DNA of 64,000 nucleotides from positions 868,001-932,000 of the forward strand of contig NZ_OY781873.1 of the NCBI RefSeq assembly GCF_963677075.1, given 5' to 3'. The position numbers and the translations under genes were made by a program. Source of the stretch: an uncultured Sphaerochaeta sp. GTDB taxonomy: Bacteria > Spirochaetota > Spirochaetia > Sphaerochaetales > Sphaerochaetaceae. Shown here in pieces: positions 44,053 to 51,957 of the stretch; within the stretch, counting starts at the first letter, position 1, and each line of letters begins with the position of its first letter. The notes beneath the pieces are model-generated. The model was not told the DNA's origin and made no database searches. It was given only the letters and a program-made list of their open reading frames with translations.

Positions 44053-45414
44053 ATGGAACTAGAAAGAAAGATATATGATAAATTACTTGCATGGAAACAT
44101 ACTTCGAATGGAAAGACTGCTCTATTGATTGAAGGTGCTCGTAGAACCGGCAAATCTACCATCGCAAGTAAATTTGGGAAAGAGAACTATGACTCATATG
44201 TTTTATTGGATTTTGCGATTGCATCTAAAAAGATTAAAGATAACTTCCATGAGAACCTGAATGACCTCGATACGTTCTTTCAGATTATCTCCCTCGAATA
44301 TAATGTTCAGCTTTTTAAGAGAAAAACCTTGATCATCTTCGATGAAATACAAAAATTTCCAAAGGCGAGAGAAGCAATTAAATATCTGGTTGCGGATGGA
44401 AGATATGATTATTTGGAAACAGGATCTTTGATTTCAATCAAGGAAAATGTGGAAGATATTCTTATTCCTTCCGAAGAAGAGAAATTGAAAATGTATCCAT
44501 TGGACTTTGAAGAGTTTTTGATGGCAGCACAGGAAACTGTCTTGTTAGGATATATCAAAGAGTGTTACGAAAAGAAAACCCCTCTTGATGAAAAATTCCA
44601 TCGTAAGGCGGCAAGGCTGTTTCGTGAATACTTGCTTGTGGGAGGTATGCCACAGAGTGTTGTGGCTTATTATGAAAACAATAAGGATTTCCATAAGGCT
44701 GATAAAGCCAAACGCCAAATCTTATCCCTTTACCGGGATGATATAAAGAAAGCGGCAAGAAAATATAAATCAAAGGTTTCTGGCTTATTTGAAAACTTGC
44801 CTGGATTTCTTTCAACACATGATAAGAAAGTGGTATTGCGCAAAATCGATGGTAATAAGACATTTGACCAGTATGATGACCCGCTGTTCTGGCTTGGTGA
44901 CTCAATGATTTGTAATATATGCTACAAATGTACAGACCCAGATGTAGGTATGTCATTGCATAAGGATACGTCATCTGTTAAATGCTATATGGGTGATACT
45001 GGTCTATTGGTTAGCTTGGCGTTTTCTGAAAACCAGATTTCCTCGATGAATCTCTATAAGCAAATTATGGATGGTAAGTTGTCCATAAATGAGGGGATGA
45101 TACATGAAAATGCCATTGCACAAGCGCTTGTCGCAAAGGGTAAGGACCTCTATTTTTATACGCACTATTCCCCAGAGAAACGAAGAAATGACATTGAGAT
45201 TGATTTCCTTGTTTCAGATGAGGGTGATACAAGAATAAAGCTGTACCCTATAGAAGTGAAGTCTTCAAAAAACTATACAACTGTATCATATGATGCTTTT
45301 AAAGCAAAATTTGGAAAGAAGATAGGTGTATCATATGTTGTGCATCCCAAGACATTTCAGATTGTAGACGATGGCTATAGGGTCCCCTCCTATATGTTCT
45401 TTTGTCTCTTTTAG
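44053..45414 (+). CDS. AAA ATPase with DUF4143 C-terminal domain
   Basis: The 453-residue protein has Walker A IEGARRTGKSTIA (about residues 23-35), Walker B TLIIFDEIQKFP, the ETGSLISI sensor and RLFREYLLVGGMPQSVVAYY. The C-terminal DUF4143 domain contains GDTGLLVSLAF, HENAIAQALVAKG and the nuclease-like EIDFLVSDEGDTRIKLYPIEVKSSKNY (D-x12-16-E-x-K). These ATPases are very common, mobile and of unknown role. The ATG follows AGAGGG. The gene is flanked by an 80-bp direct repeat and preceded by three short repeats. Codon use is AT-rich, unlike the mur genes. Confidence 0.87.
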   Translation: MELERKIYDKLLAWKHTSNGKTALLIEGARRTGKSTIASKFGKENYDSYVLLDFAIASKKIKDNFHENLNDLDTFFQIISLEYNVQLFKRKTLIIFDEIQKFPKAREAIKYLVADGRYDYLETGSLISIKENVEDILIPSEEEKLKMYPLDFEEFLMAAQETVLLGYIKECYEKKTPLDEKFHRKAARLFREYLLVGGMPQSVVAYYENNKDFHKADKAKRQILSLYRDDIKKAARKYKSKVSGLFENLPGFLSTHDKKVVLRKIDGNKTFDQYDDPLFWLGDSMICNICYKCTDPDVGMSLHKDTSSVKCYMGDTGLLVSLAFSENQISSMNLYKQIMDGKLSINEGMIHENAIAQALVAKGKDLYFYTHYSPEKRRNDIEIDFLVSDEGDTRIKLYPIEVKSSKNYTTVSYDAFKAKFGKKIGVSYVVHPKTFQIVDDGYRVPSYMFFCLF

Positions 45415-45419
45415 GCTAC

Positions 45420-45498
45420 TTAGTGTCCTGCTAAACGAAAAGGGGAGGCAGTCACCCATGTGTCGAGGTGAAGTGAGTCAATACTCTGCATATTGTCA
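45420..45498. repeat. 80-bp direct repeat, right copy
   Basis: This copy starts six bases after the ATPase stop codon and matches the 3' end of the RpiR-type gene (43869-43948). It does not keep an intact reading frame, so the left copy is the functional gene end. It carries one version of the ACTCTGC motif. Confidence 0.8.
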
Positions 45499-45582
45499 GT
45501 AGATTCACATTCAAGGGCTACTCTATTTGCTTGATAGTACTGTTTTCAGAATAGTATCCAAATTATGCTTTCTACCTCCGTA

Positions 45583-45603
45583 AAGTATGATATAATCATA
45601 CTT
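45583..45603 (+). promoter_or_regulatory. Palindromic operator over the -10 box of the first abiE operon
   Basis: AAGTATGAT (45583-45591) and ATCATACTT (45595-45603) are perfect inverted arms around ATA. The sequence TATAAT (45591-45596) inside it is a consensus -10 box. AbiEi antitoxins are known to repress their own promoters by binding inverted repeats, and this site is placed to do that. Confidence 0.7.
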
Positions 45604-45618
45604 ATAGGAGATAGAGTA

Positions 45619-46200
45619 GTGTTAAAAACACGGGAGTATGTGATGTATGAGCTGTCCTCATATGCCTCCCCGAAGGCAAAACTCACTCAAATGATAAAAA
45701 AGGGTGAGATAATTCAGATTGTCCGTGGAGTGTATGCTGATAGCCTTTCTGATCCACATTTCCCTGTTGGTGGTATGATCTATAGTCCGAGCTATATCTC
45801 CTTTGAAACAGCGTTGGCATATCATCAGATGATACCTGAAAGGGTGTATGAGATGAAAAGTGCAGGGTTTCGCTTGAACAAGGAAAAACACTATGAGACT
45901 CCATTCGGACGATATAGTTTCTTGTATATACCTGAATCTGTCTTCCCTTGGGCGTTGGAGCCAGCTCAGGAGCAAGGCCATGGGTTTCGTCTGGCAACAC
46001 CGGAGAAAGCATTGCTTGATACACTCTATAAAATTCGCAAGATTCAGGGTAACAATGCTATCCAAGATTTGTTGTTTGATGATTTGCGGCTTTCTGAAGA
46101 CCAAGTACATGCACTTGATTGGGAGATGATGGCCTCCTTGGTCCCTCTGTATCACAGTACTACCTTGCAGACCTTGTTACGATGGAAAGAACATATATGA
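45619..46200 (+). CDS. abiEi: AbiEi-type antitoxin/transcriptional repressor (first pair)
   Basis: I place the start at GTG 45619, with ATAGGAG eight bases before it; the frame extends upstream through the promoter, so an earlier start is excluded. ATG 45643 is an alternative. The product has 193 residues: an N-terminal winged helix (YASPKAKLTQMIKKGEIIQI, VRGVYAD) and the AbiEi C-terminal domain (YISFETALAYHQMIPE, ATPEKALLDTLYKI). It is the antitoxin of a type IV toxin-antitoxin system and overlaps the toxin gene by four bases. Its promoter carries a palindromic operator. Confidence 0.8.
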   Translation: MLKTREYVMYELSSYASPKAKLTQMIKKGEIIQIVRGVYADSLSDPHFPVGGMIYSPSYISFETALAYHQMIPERVYEMKSAGFRLNKEKHYETPFGRYSFLYIPESVFPWALEPAQEQGHGFRLATPEKALLDTLYKIRKIQGNNAIQDLLFDDLRLSEDQVHALDWEMMASLVPLYHSTTLQTLLRWKEHI

Positions 46201-47066
46201 AGAAAGAAATAGAGAAGATGCTGGAATTCTATCATGTTAATTCTCCTAGAGATTCGGTTAATGCTTTGAAGGAAATTATTCAGGAAGTGGTCTTACAAGT
46301 CCTTTCGCAGACAGATTTCTTTGCTCATGCTGCTTTCTATGGGAGAACAGCATTGAGAATATTTTATGGGTTGGATCGTTATTCTGAAGATTTGGATTTT
46401 TCATTGAAGAATAAAAATGTAGATTTTTCTTTGGGGAGGTATCTTCCCTTCCTTGAGCGTGGCTTAAATTCATATGGGTTTGAAATGGAGGCGGTTCAGA
46501 AAGTCAAAATGCAACCTACGAATATTCAGTCGGCATTTTTGAAAGGAAATACCCTCATTCATCTACTACAAATTGCTGCTCTTTCTCCTCCCGTTTCGGG
46601 TGTGCCAAGTAATGAATTGATTAAAATCAAGATAGAAATAGACAGCAATCCGCCCATTGGTGCAGCATATGAAAGAAAATATCGACTATTACCGCAACCA
46701 TATTCAGTATATCTCTATGATAAACCTTCTCTCTTTGCCGGAAAGTTGCATGCTCTCCTCTGTAGAAACTGGAAATCCAGGGATAAGGGAAGAGATTTCT
46801 ATGATTACATATGGTATCTTCAGAATCAAATTCCTGTAAATATCACACATCTAGAAGCACGTATGAGGCAATCAGGGCATTGGCAAGGAAGCCAGTTGCT
46901 TTCATATGAAACCCTTTTAAGCCTGCTTAATGAACGGTTTGCTGCTGTTGACTACAGAGGGATCAAAGAGGATGTTATTCCGTTTCTTCATACCACCAAT
47001 TCTCTTGAACTATGGGATGAAGCATTCTTTACCTCCATTACCCGGGAGTTCCTGAGAATTGTATGA
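46197..47066 (+). CDS. abiEii: AbiEii-type nucleotidyltransferase toxin (first pair)
   Basis: I place the start at ATG 46197, overlapping the antitoxin stop (ATGA); the frame opens upstream at 46119. The 289-residue protein has the AbiEii nucleotidyltransferase motifs: GRTALRIFYGLDRYSEDLDF (the G-x-T-A and S-x-D-x-D elements, about residues 46-65), and EIDSNPPIGAAYERKYRLLP with KPSLFAGKLHALLCRNWKSRD further on. Related toxins transfer nucleotides to tRNA 3' ends or other targets and block growth. The first Gly of the usual GGTA motif is Arg-preceded here, which is a tolerated variant. Confidence 0.82.
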   Translation: MKKEIEKMLEFYHVNSPRDSVNALKEIIQEVVLQVLSQTDFFAHAAFYGRTALRIFYGLDRYSEDLDFSLKNKNVDFSLGRYLPFLERGLNSYGFEMEAVQKVKMQPTNIQSAFLKGNTLIHLLQIAALSPPVSGVPSNELIKIKIEIDSNPPIGAAYERKYRLLPQPYSVYLYDKPSLFAGKLHALLCRNWKSRDKGRDFYDYIWYLQNQIPVNITHLEARMRQSGHWQGSQLLSYETLLSLLNERFAAVDYRGIKEDVIPFLHTTNSLELWDEAFFTSITREFLRIV

Positions 47067-47084
47067 ACCTAGTGATCTGCATCA

Positions 47085-47123
47085 TCAATTGCCGGGCACA
47101 AGGTCTTCAATCGTGTTTGCCAT
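47085..47123 (-). pseudogene. Possible 5' remnant of a hipA-type gene
   Basis: After the HipB-like gene, an ATG at 47123 overlaps it by 17 bases and opens MANTIEDLVPGN before a TGA. HipB-like genes of this type are normally followed by an overlapping hipA gene. The short fragment may be the surviving start of one, cut by the AbiE segment. It is too short to be sure. Confidence 0.25.
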
Positions 47124-47439
47124 GAGGCTTCCTCTTGGTTGCGCGCTTGTCTACGGGAAGCTTCATATCCTGAAGTGTTCTCCCCAGTACATCATCCTTG
47201 GCAATGAGAAGCAAATCATCAACAAGACCGATGGCAAGGAGTACTTGTACATATGCTCTCATCGAGACGGAAGGTGAGCCCTTCTCGATTGCCCAGAGTG
47301 TTGCCCGGCTGATCCCCGCCCTCTCTGCAACCAGGGTTACAGGGAGTTCTCTTCGTAGTCTGGCTAGTTTTATCTGTACACCCATCTGAGTGAGTTTTCG
47401 CTGTGCTGAGGGTAACAGCGTGATCGTTTTCTGTCCCAT
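47107..47439 (-). CDS. XRE-family regulator, HipB-like, without toxin partner
   Basis: The 110-residue protein has a long N-terminal helix (TLLPSAQRKLTQMGVQIKLA), the XRE helix-turn-helix (LVAERAGISRATLWAIEKGS) and a C-terminal tail (DDVLGRTLQDMKLPVDKRAT). This layout is typical of the regulators encoded next to HipA-domain proteins. The usual downstream hipA gene is missing: only twelve codons of a possible start remain before the abiEii gene. No strong ribosome site is seen. A group II intron lies 77 bases upstream of its start, in or near its promoter region. Confidence 0.8.
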   Translation of the reverse strand: MGQKTITLLPSAQRKLTQMGVQIKLARLRRELPVTLVAERAGISRATLWAIEKGSPSVSMRAYVQVLLAIGLVDDLLLIAKDDVLGRTLQDMKLPVDKRATKRKPHGKHD

Positions 47440-47516
47440 AGAAAAAGCTTAGGTTCTTTCTATCGAGTTGTGAATGAACTGACAGGTTAATGTTTAATTA
47501 TAGGAGCAAATTGCAA

Positions 47517-49392
47517 GTGCGCCAGTTCGGCGCTGTACATATAGTCGGGTAAAACTCCCGACCTGACAAAGTCTGACCAACAGTCAGTATCCAGCCTTGG
47601 AGCCGAAACCGTGAGATTAGGTTTAAGCGTAGGCAGGAAAGCACAAGAGCCGTAAGGAGGTTTCTGAAGCCGTATTAGCCACGTAATTCCAACAAGAGGA
47701 AGCCGATGTTGTTTGAAAGACAGTAGGCAGCAAGAACAACCCGTATTGGTAAGGATTGGGAAATTCCTCCGGGGTTTTAAGGCATGGCGAGTGTGCAAGG
47801 TATGTATGGTGTACCTGGGAGGGCTTGCATCTTGCCACCTAAGGGTGGAAGCCATTGGTACAAGGCTTTGGAAGGCCAAGGCCAAGGGTGGATGCAAGTA
47901 GTCGGATCTTCTCATAGTAGTGATGAAGCCTGTGAAAGCAGGTGGAGCGAAGGGGAAGACATTTCGTTCGTTTCCTTTGATGAAACACTTGGGACACTGG
48001 AGGCCCTGGTAAAAGTGGAAAACGAAGAGAAGGAGATATGGGAGCTGTCCGGCACCCATAAGCGGTTGCAGACCCTTATTCACTATGTGAACAAGGACAG
48101 TCTGAAAGAGGAGCACCAGCGTCAGAGCGGGAGCAAGGCCTCTGGTATCGATGGGATGACGAAGGCTGAGTACTCAAGGAACCTCGATGATAACATCGAT
48201 GACCTTCTGAAGAGGATGAAGTCCTTCTCATACCGGCCGAAACCGGCAAGGAGAACCTATATTCCCAAGCTAGGCGGCAAGATGCGTCCACTGGGAATTC
48301 CATCCTATGAGGACAAGCTGGTACAGGGTGTGATGGCGAAGGTGCTGAACGGTGTGTATGAGCCTAGGTTCATGGACTGTTCGTACGGGTTCCGTCCCAA
48401 TAGAAGTTGTCATGACGTGATTAGGGAAATCAACTCCACCATTGGTAGACAGCCAATCGGCTGGGTGGTGGAGGCCGACATCAAGGGATATTTCGATAAC
48501 ATCGACCATTCATGGCTGATGAAATTCCTAGAGCATGACATTCAGGACAAGAACTTTCTCCGTTACATTGTCAGGTTCCTCAAGGCAGAAATCATGGAGG
48601 ACGGGCAATACCTCGACAGCGAGAGCGGTTCACCTCAAGGAGGCCTCATTTCACCTATTCTTGCCAATGTATATCTGCATTATGTGCTGGATATCTGGTT
48701 TGAGAAGGTGGTGAAACCTCGGATGAAGGGCAAAGCGTACTTGTTTCGCTATGCCGATGATTTTTTGGCTCTGTTTGAGTTTGAGGATGATGCCCGTAAG
48801 TACTACGATGTACTGCCTATGAGATTGGGCAAATTCAACCTTGAGGTTGCCCAAGAAAAGACCAGACTGATTCCTTTTGGAAGGAACTCGGATTCAAAGG
48901 AGACCTTTGATTTCCTTGGTTTCACCCATATCAATGGGAAAAGCCGAAAGGGATGCTACCGTGTAATGCATCGGACAAGCAAGAAGAAGTTGATTGCCAA
49001 ACGAAAGGCTATGAAACAATGGCTGAGACTGAACATGCACAGTCCTGTCAGTGATATCATCAGAGGTCTTAATTTGAGGCTTTTGGGACACTATAGGTAC
49101 TATGGCATTAGCGGTAACAGCAAGAGTTTGGACAAGTATCACTATTACTGTGTTACGACTTTGTTTAGGGTATTGAGACGTAGGGGGCAGAAGAGGAAAA
49201 TCAACTGGACAACCTATAATAGAATAATCAATGCCTATGGAATTGCAAAGCCTAGAATTTGTGTGGACATCTGGCACTGACCCGAAGAATGGAATGAAGA
49301 GCCGTATGCGTTAGTAGCGCACGTACGGTTCTGAGAGGGGCATATGAAGGCTGGTGGTACTGGAGATTGCCACCTTCATGTGTCTACTCGAC
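47517..49392 (+). mobile_element. Group II intron with reverse transcriptase
   Basis: The 5' end GTGCGCC (47517) is a group II intron start. After the ORF come domain V, containing AGCCGTATGCG and GCGCACGTACGGTTC (about 49295-49332), and domain VI with a stem from GAAGGCTGGTGG to CCACCTTCATG. The 3' end is close to CTACTCGAC at 49392. The length of about 1.88 kb and the internal RT gene are normal. It has landed between the HipB-like gene and a uppP remnant. Confidence 0.8.
48015..49280 (+). CDS. ltrA: Group II intron reverse transcriptase/maturase
   Basis: The open frame runs from 47784, but the first residues do not look like protein. I prefer GTG 48015, giving 421 residues, the usual size. 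The RT domain begins at GTHKRLQTLIHYVNKDSLKE, with SGSKASGIDGMTK, RPLGIPSYEDKLVQ, SGSPQGGLISPILANVYLHY and the catalytic YADD in YLFRYADDFLALFE. The maturase domain X follows (GKSRKGCYRVMHRTSKKK, HYRYYGISGNSKSLDKY). The protein ends without an HNH endonuclease. It would splice the intron and copy it into a target. Confidence 0.87.
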   Translation: MENEEKEIWELSGTHKRLQTLIHYVNKDSLKEEHQRQSGSKASGIDGMTKAEYSRNLDDNIDDLLKRMKSFSYRPKPARRTYIPKLGGKMRPLGIPSYEDKLVQGVMAKVLNGVYEPRFMDCSYGFRPNRSCHDVIREINSTIGRQPIGWVVEADIKGYFDNIDHSWLMKFLEHDIQDKNFLRYIVRFLKAEIMEDGQYLDSESGSPQGGLISPILANVYLHYVLDIWFEKVVKPRMKGKAYLFRYADDFLALFEFEDDARKYYDVLPMRLGKFNLEVAQEKTRLIPFGRNSDSKETFDFLGFTHINGKSRKGCYRVMHRTSKKKLIAKRKAMKQWLRLNMHSPVSDIIRGLNLRLLGHYRYYGISGNSKSLDKYHYYCVTTLFRVLRRRGQKRKINWTTYNRIINAYGIAKPRICVDIWH

Positions 49393-49460
49393 AATGCTAA
49401 GCAATGCGTATGAATATACACGGAATTATGCATAACCATTCATACCAGGTGGCACGACAT

Positions 49461-49570
49461 TCAACCAAATGATTTTCCCTCCAGGATGACGGAGAGAATC
49501 ACCCCCAAGGCAAGTCGATAGACGCACCAAGGCAACCACTTCTTCGTTGGAGGGGTGTCTTCAATTCCGC
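49461..49570 (-). pseudogene. uppP: uppP (undecaprenyl-diphosphatase) C-terminal remnant
   Basis: On the minus strand, from the IS end inwards, the frame reads IEDTPPTKKWLPWCVYRLAL, then GVILSVILEGKSFG and TGA at 49463-49461. The W-L-P-W/F-x-x-Y-R-x-x-L-G pattern and a final hydrophobic helix are the C-terminal signature of UppP/BacA, the lipid-carrier recycling phosphatase. Only about 36 codons remain; the rest is cut off by the IS at 49571. Nothing on the far side of the IS continues it. Confidence 0.5.
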
Positions 49571-50832
49571 TTGATTGTGGCTAGGATACCCTGTGTGCCT
49601 TGTGTTGCTCATACAGGATCAGCACATTCCGCACCTTCTTCATGGTGGTGAGGAGAATGGCCAGAGCGATCTCATACCGGGCGTGGGCTCCCCTTTTATA
49701 GATGGTATCGGGAAGGAACCCGTCCTTGAGCTCGCCGTTGGTCCTCTCCACGGTGGTCCTTGCCGCATACCGCCTCTGGGAAGCGGGGTCCAGGGGGTCG
49801 GCGACCACCCCCCTTGTAGGCCCTGCGGTCGATGATCGCCTTCCTTCCTATCATGTCGACATAGTCGTTGATCACAGGGCTGATGTACCCCTTGTCGAGC
49901 AGTGCATACAAGAAATCGGTGGTCTTCCTTGCCTTTTTCATGAGGGGGACTGCGACCTTGCTGTCATGGACCGAGGCCCCGGTCACCGCGAAGCTTACGG
50001 GCACCCCATAATCATCAGTGGCAAGATGGGCCTTGTAGCCGATGAACCATTGTTTCTTCCCCTTGGAATTCTGTTTCGCGGTGATGGAACAGCGCATTTC
50101 CAGTCTTGCCAGCGACTCCCCGGAGGATTCCTGCAGATAGGCAATCCGTTCTTGCTCCAGCCTGGCCTGACGCTCACGATACTGTTGTTCCTCCAGCGAT
50201 CCCTTCGCCTTGCGTCCTCGCTTCTCGTTGGCCTTGGCTTCCGGTGCCCTGGTCTTGATGGGCTTCTCCCGTGCCCCGATGGTGGTGCTGTCTATGCTCA
50301 GGTGCCCGATTGCCAGCCTGTCCATTGATGATGTATACGCCTGTATCACCCGTTCATGGAGGAGTGAGGGGTCGACGATCCTCTCCACTTCCCTGGAAAG
50401 CCTGCTCACACTCGCCTCACTGGGTACCCTGGTGATTCCAAGCATGTCCTTCAGGTTCCCGTTCTCACGAAGGAGCGACAGTGTTCCTTTCACCGTCCGT
50501 ACCTGGTGGTGAAGCTTGAGCAGCATGATGCCCAGTATCGGCAGCAGGTCGTAGCCGAGCCTTCCCTTGCGGTGGCTTCTGTGCAACCTGTGCAATTCAT
50601 CGGGGGTGAGCAGGGACTGCACCCCATGATAATATTGCAGGAACTCAAGCTCCCTCTCTGAGGGTTCCCGGAACAGGCAGGGTGAAAAGTCTTCATGGGA
50701 GAAGAGCAGGGATTGAAGGAATGGGGTGTTTCGTGTAGAATATGTCATATAAAAGAGCTCCTCCTGTTTGTTTTTTTGTCGTGACTAAACAATAGCAGAA
50801 GGGGGCTCTTTTTTTCTATATCCAACAATCAA
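49571..50832. mobile_element. IS1182/IS5-like insertion sequence, about 1.26 kb
   Basis: Candidate inverted ends are TTGATTGTGG at 49571-49580 and, on the other strand, TTGATTGTTGG ending at 50832. They enclose a single transposase gene with a frameshift. Flanking bases show no clear target duplication, so the boundaries are approximate. Confidence 0.5.
49581..50748 (-). pseudogene. IS1182/IS5-like transposase with a frameshift in a G run
   Basis: The main frame (50748 down to about 49812) holds the N-terminal DUF772-type domain (YDLLPILGIMLLKLHHQVRT), the first catalytic Asp in IGHLSIDSTTIGAREKP and the second in FLYALLDKGYISPVI. After RRAYKGG, at a run of six G residues, it goes out of frame. 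The C-terminal part with the catalytic Glu (TTVERTNGELKDGFLPDTIY) continues in another frame to 49581. One G fewer restores a single protein of about 385 residues. It is either an inactivating error in the homopolymer or a slippage site. Confidence 0.8.
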
Positions 50833-51148
50833 TTAACAACGAAATCGAGACAGATTCCTGTCAGTCACATGGGCCAGCAGCAGGTATGGGGTATGTGAGT
50901 GTTGGTTTTGTATATTCATGCATTACGAGGTTCCTGAAAACCTATTTTGCAATTGGCTCATAAATACGGTTAAAAATACTATTACATACGTATTATTGCA
51001 TTATAATATGGCAATTTGAAACAGAAAAACGTATAAAATTCAATTTAAGAGGAATGTGATTTTGCCAATCTCCAAAGGAAGTCTTCAGCTGAGGGAATCC
51101 CACAAGTTGTATGATTGAACCCGGATAACTATAAAGTAATGCGATCTC
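50833..51148. other. AT-rich intergenic stretch upstream of the second abiE pair
   Basis: This is a stretch of 316 bases between the IS end and the abiE promoter. A short frame from TTG near 51062 (PISKGSLQLRESHKLYD) follows AAGAGG but resembles nothing I recognise. No RNA gene or repeat was seen. Confidence 0.25.
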
Positions 51149-51200
51149 TTGTAATTATGGTTTAAAAAAAGTATATTTATCGTAGTATGAATACGATAAA
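51149..51200 (+). promoter_or_regulatory. Promoter and start-codon palindrome of the second abiE operon
   Basis: TTGTAA (51149-51154), 17 bases, TATATT (51172-51177) is a good promoter. The palindrome TTTATCGTA (51176-51184) and TACGATAAA (51192-51200), 7 bases apart, spans the expected transcription start and the ATG at 51187. It is a candidate AbiEi operator. The transcript would have almost no leader. Confidence 0.65.
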
Positions 51201-51957
51201 TGGTACTAAAATAAAACATCTAATAGAGAGCATTCCCAGAGGAGCCCTTATCCTCTCTTCGTATCTCAAAGACCTGGGGATTTCAAATGATCTTCAGCAA
51301 GCGTATGTAAAAAATGGCTGGTTGAAACGCATAGACAGAGGTGTTTTCATGTTTTTCTCAGATGAGCCCACGCTTGAAGGAGCTTTGTCATGTCTCTCTA
51401 ACCAAAGTAATCTTGAAATGCATTTGGGTGGATTATCTGCCTTAAGGTTACATGGGTACCTTCATTTCATACAACCTGATGAAAGTCGCATTGTTGAATA
51501 TGTGTATAAACCCAGTCAGGATCGGCTGCCTGCTTGGTTTAATACGTCAAATCTGCAGAGAAACATGGAGATAGTCTCTACTTCGTTTCTGAGTGGTGGA
51601 TTAGCCTTGGAAAAACAGAAGCACCGCGATTTTACCTATCCAATTGCTTCTGCTGAAAGGGCTATTCTCGAATACCTGTTTCTTTGTCCAGAAAGAGGTA
51701 GCCTGAAAGTGGCATATCAGATGCTTGAGATGATGGTTGGCCTGAGGCCTGATAGCCTCCAAGCATTGCTTGAGCATTGCTCTTCTGTAAAGGTGAAGAG
51801 ATTGTTCTTATACATGGCCGAGAAGCTCGGGCATGCTTGGTTTGACTATCTTGATGTAACAAGGTTTGATCTTGGGCAAGGGAAAAGAGTCATTGAGCCT
51901 AATGGGGTATATGATTCCAAGTATAGAATCAGCTTGAGGGATGTTGAGAATGTTTAA
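51187..51957 (+). CDS. abiEi: AbiEi-type antitoxin/transcriptional repressor (second pair)
   Basis: The 256-residue protein has an N-terminal winged helix (LSSYLKDLGISNDLQQAYVK, then RIDRGVFMF). The AbiEi C-terminal regions are SNLEMHLGGLSALRLHGY, FTYPIASAERAILEYLFLC and LGHAWFDYLDVTRFDLGQGK, then RVIEPNGVYDSKYRISL. This longer AbiEi form differs from the 193-residue one at 45619, so the two pairs are not recent duplicates. The start ATG lies within a palindrome next to the promoter, which points to autorepression and nearly leaderless mRNA. Confidence 0.82.
   Translation: MNTINGTKIKHLIESIPRGALILSSYLKDLGISNDLQQAYVKNGWLKRIDRGVFMFFSDEPTLEGALSCLSNQSNLEMHLGGLSALRLHGYLHFIQPDESRIVEYVYKPSQDRLPAWFNTSNLQRNMEIVSTSFLSGGLALEKQKHRDFTYPIASAERAILEYLFLCPERGSLKVAYQMLEMMVGLRPDSLQALLEHCSSVKVKRLFLYMAEKLGHAWFDYLDVTRFDLGQGKRVIEPNGVYDSKYRISLRDVENV

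Noticed and set aside
49800..49820. Confident call of programmed frameshifting in the second IS
   Set aside because: The six-G run lacks a recognisable stimulatory structure by eye, and a simple indel explains it equally well.
50833..51148. Small protein gene from TTG near 51062
   Set aside because: Only 18 codons, no similarity I can recognise, and no conserved context.
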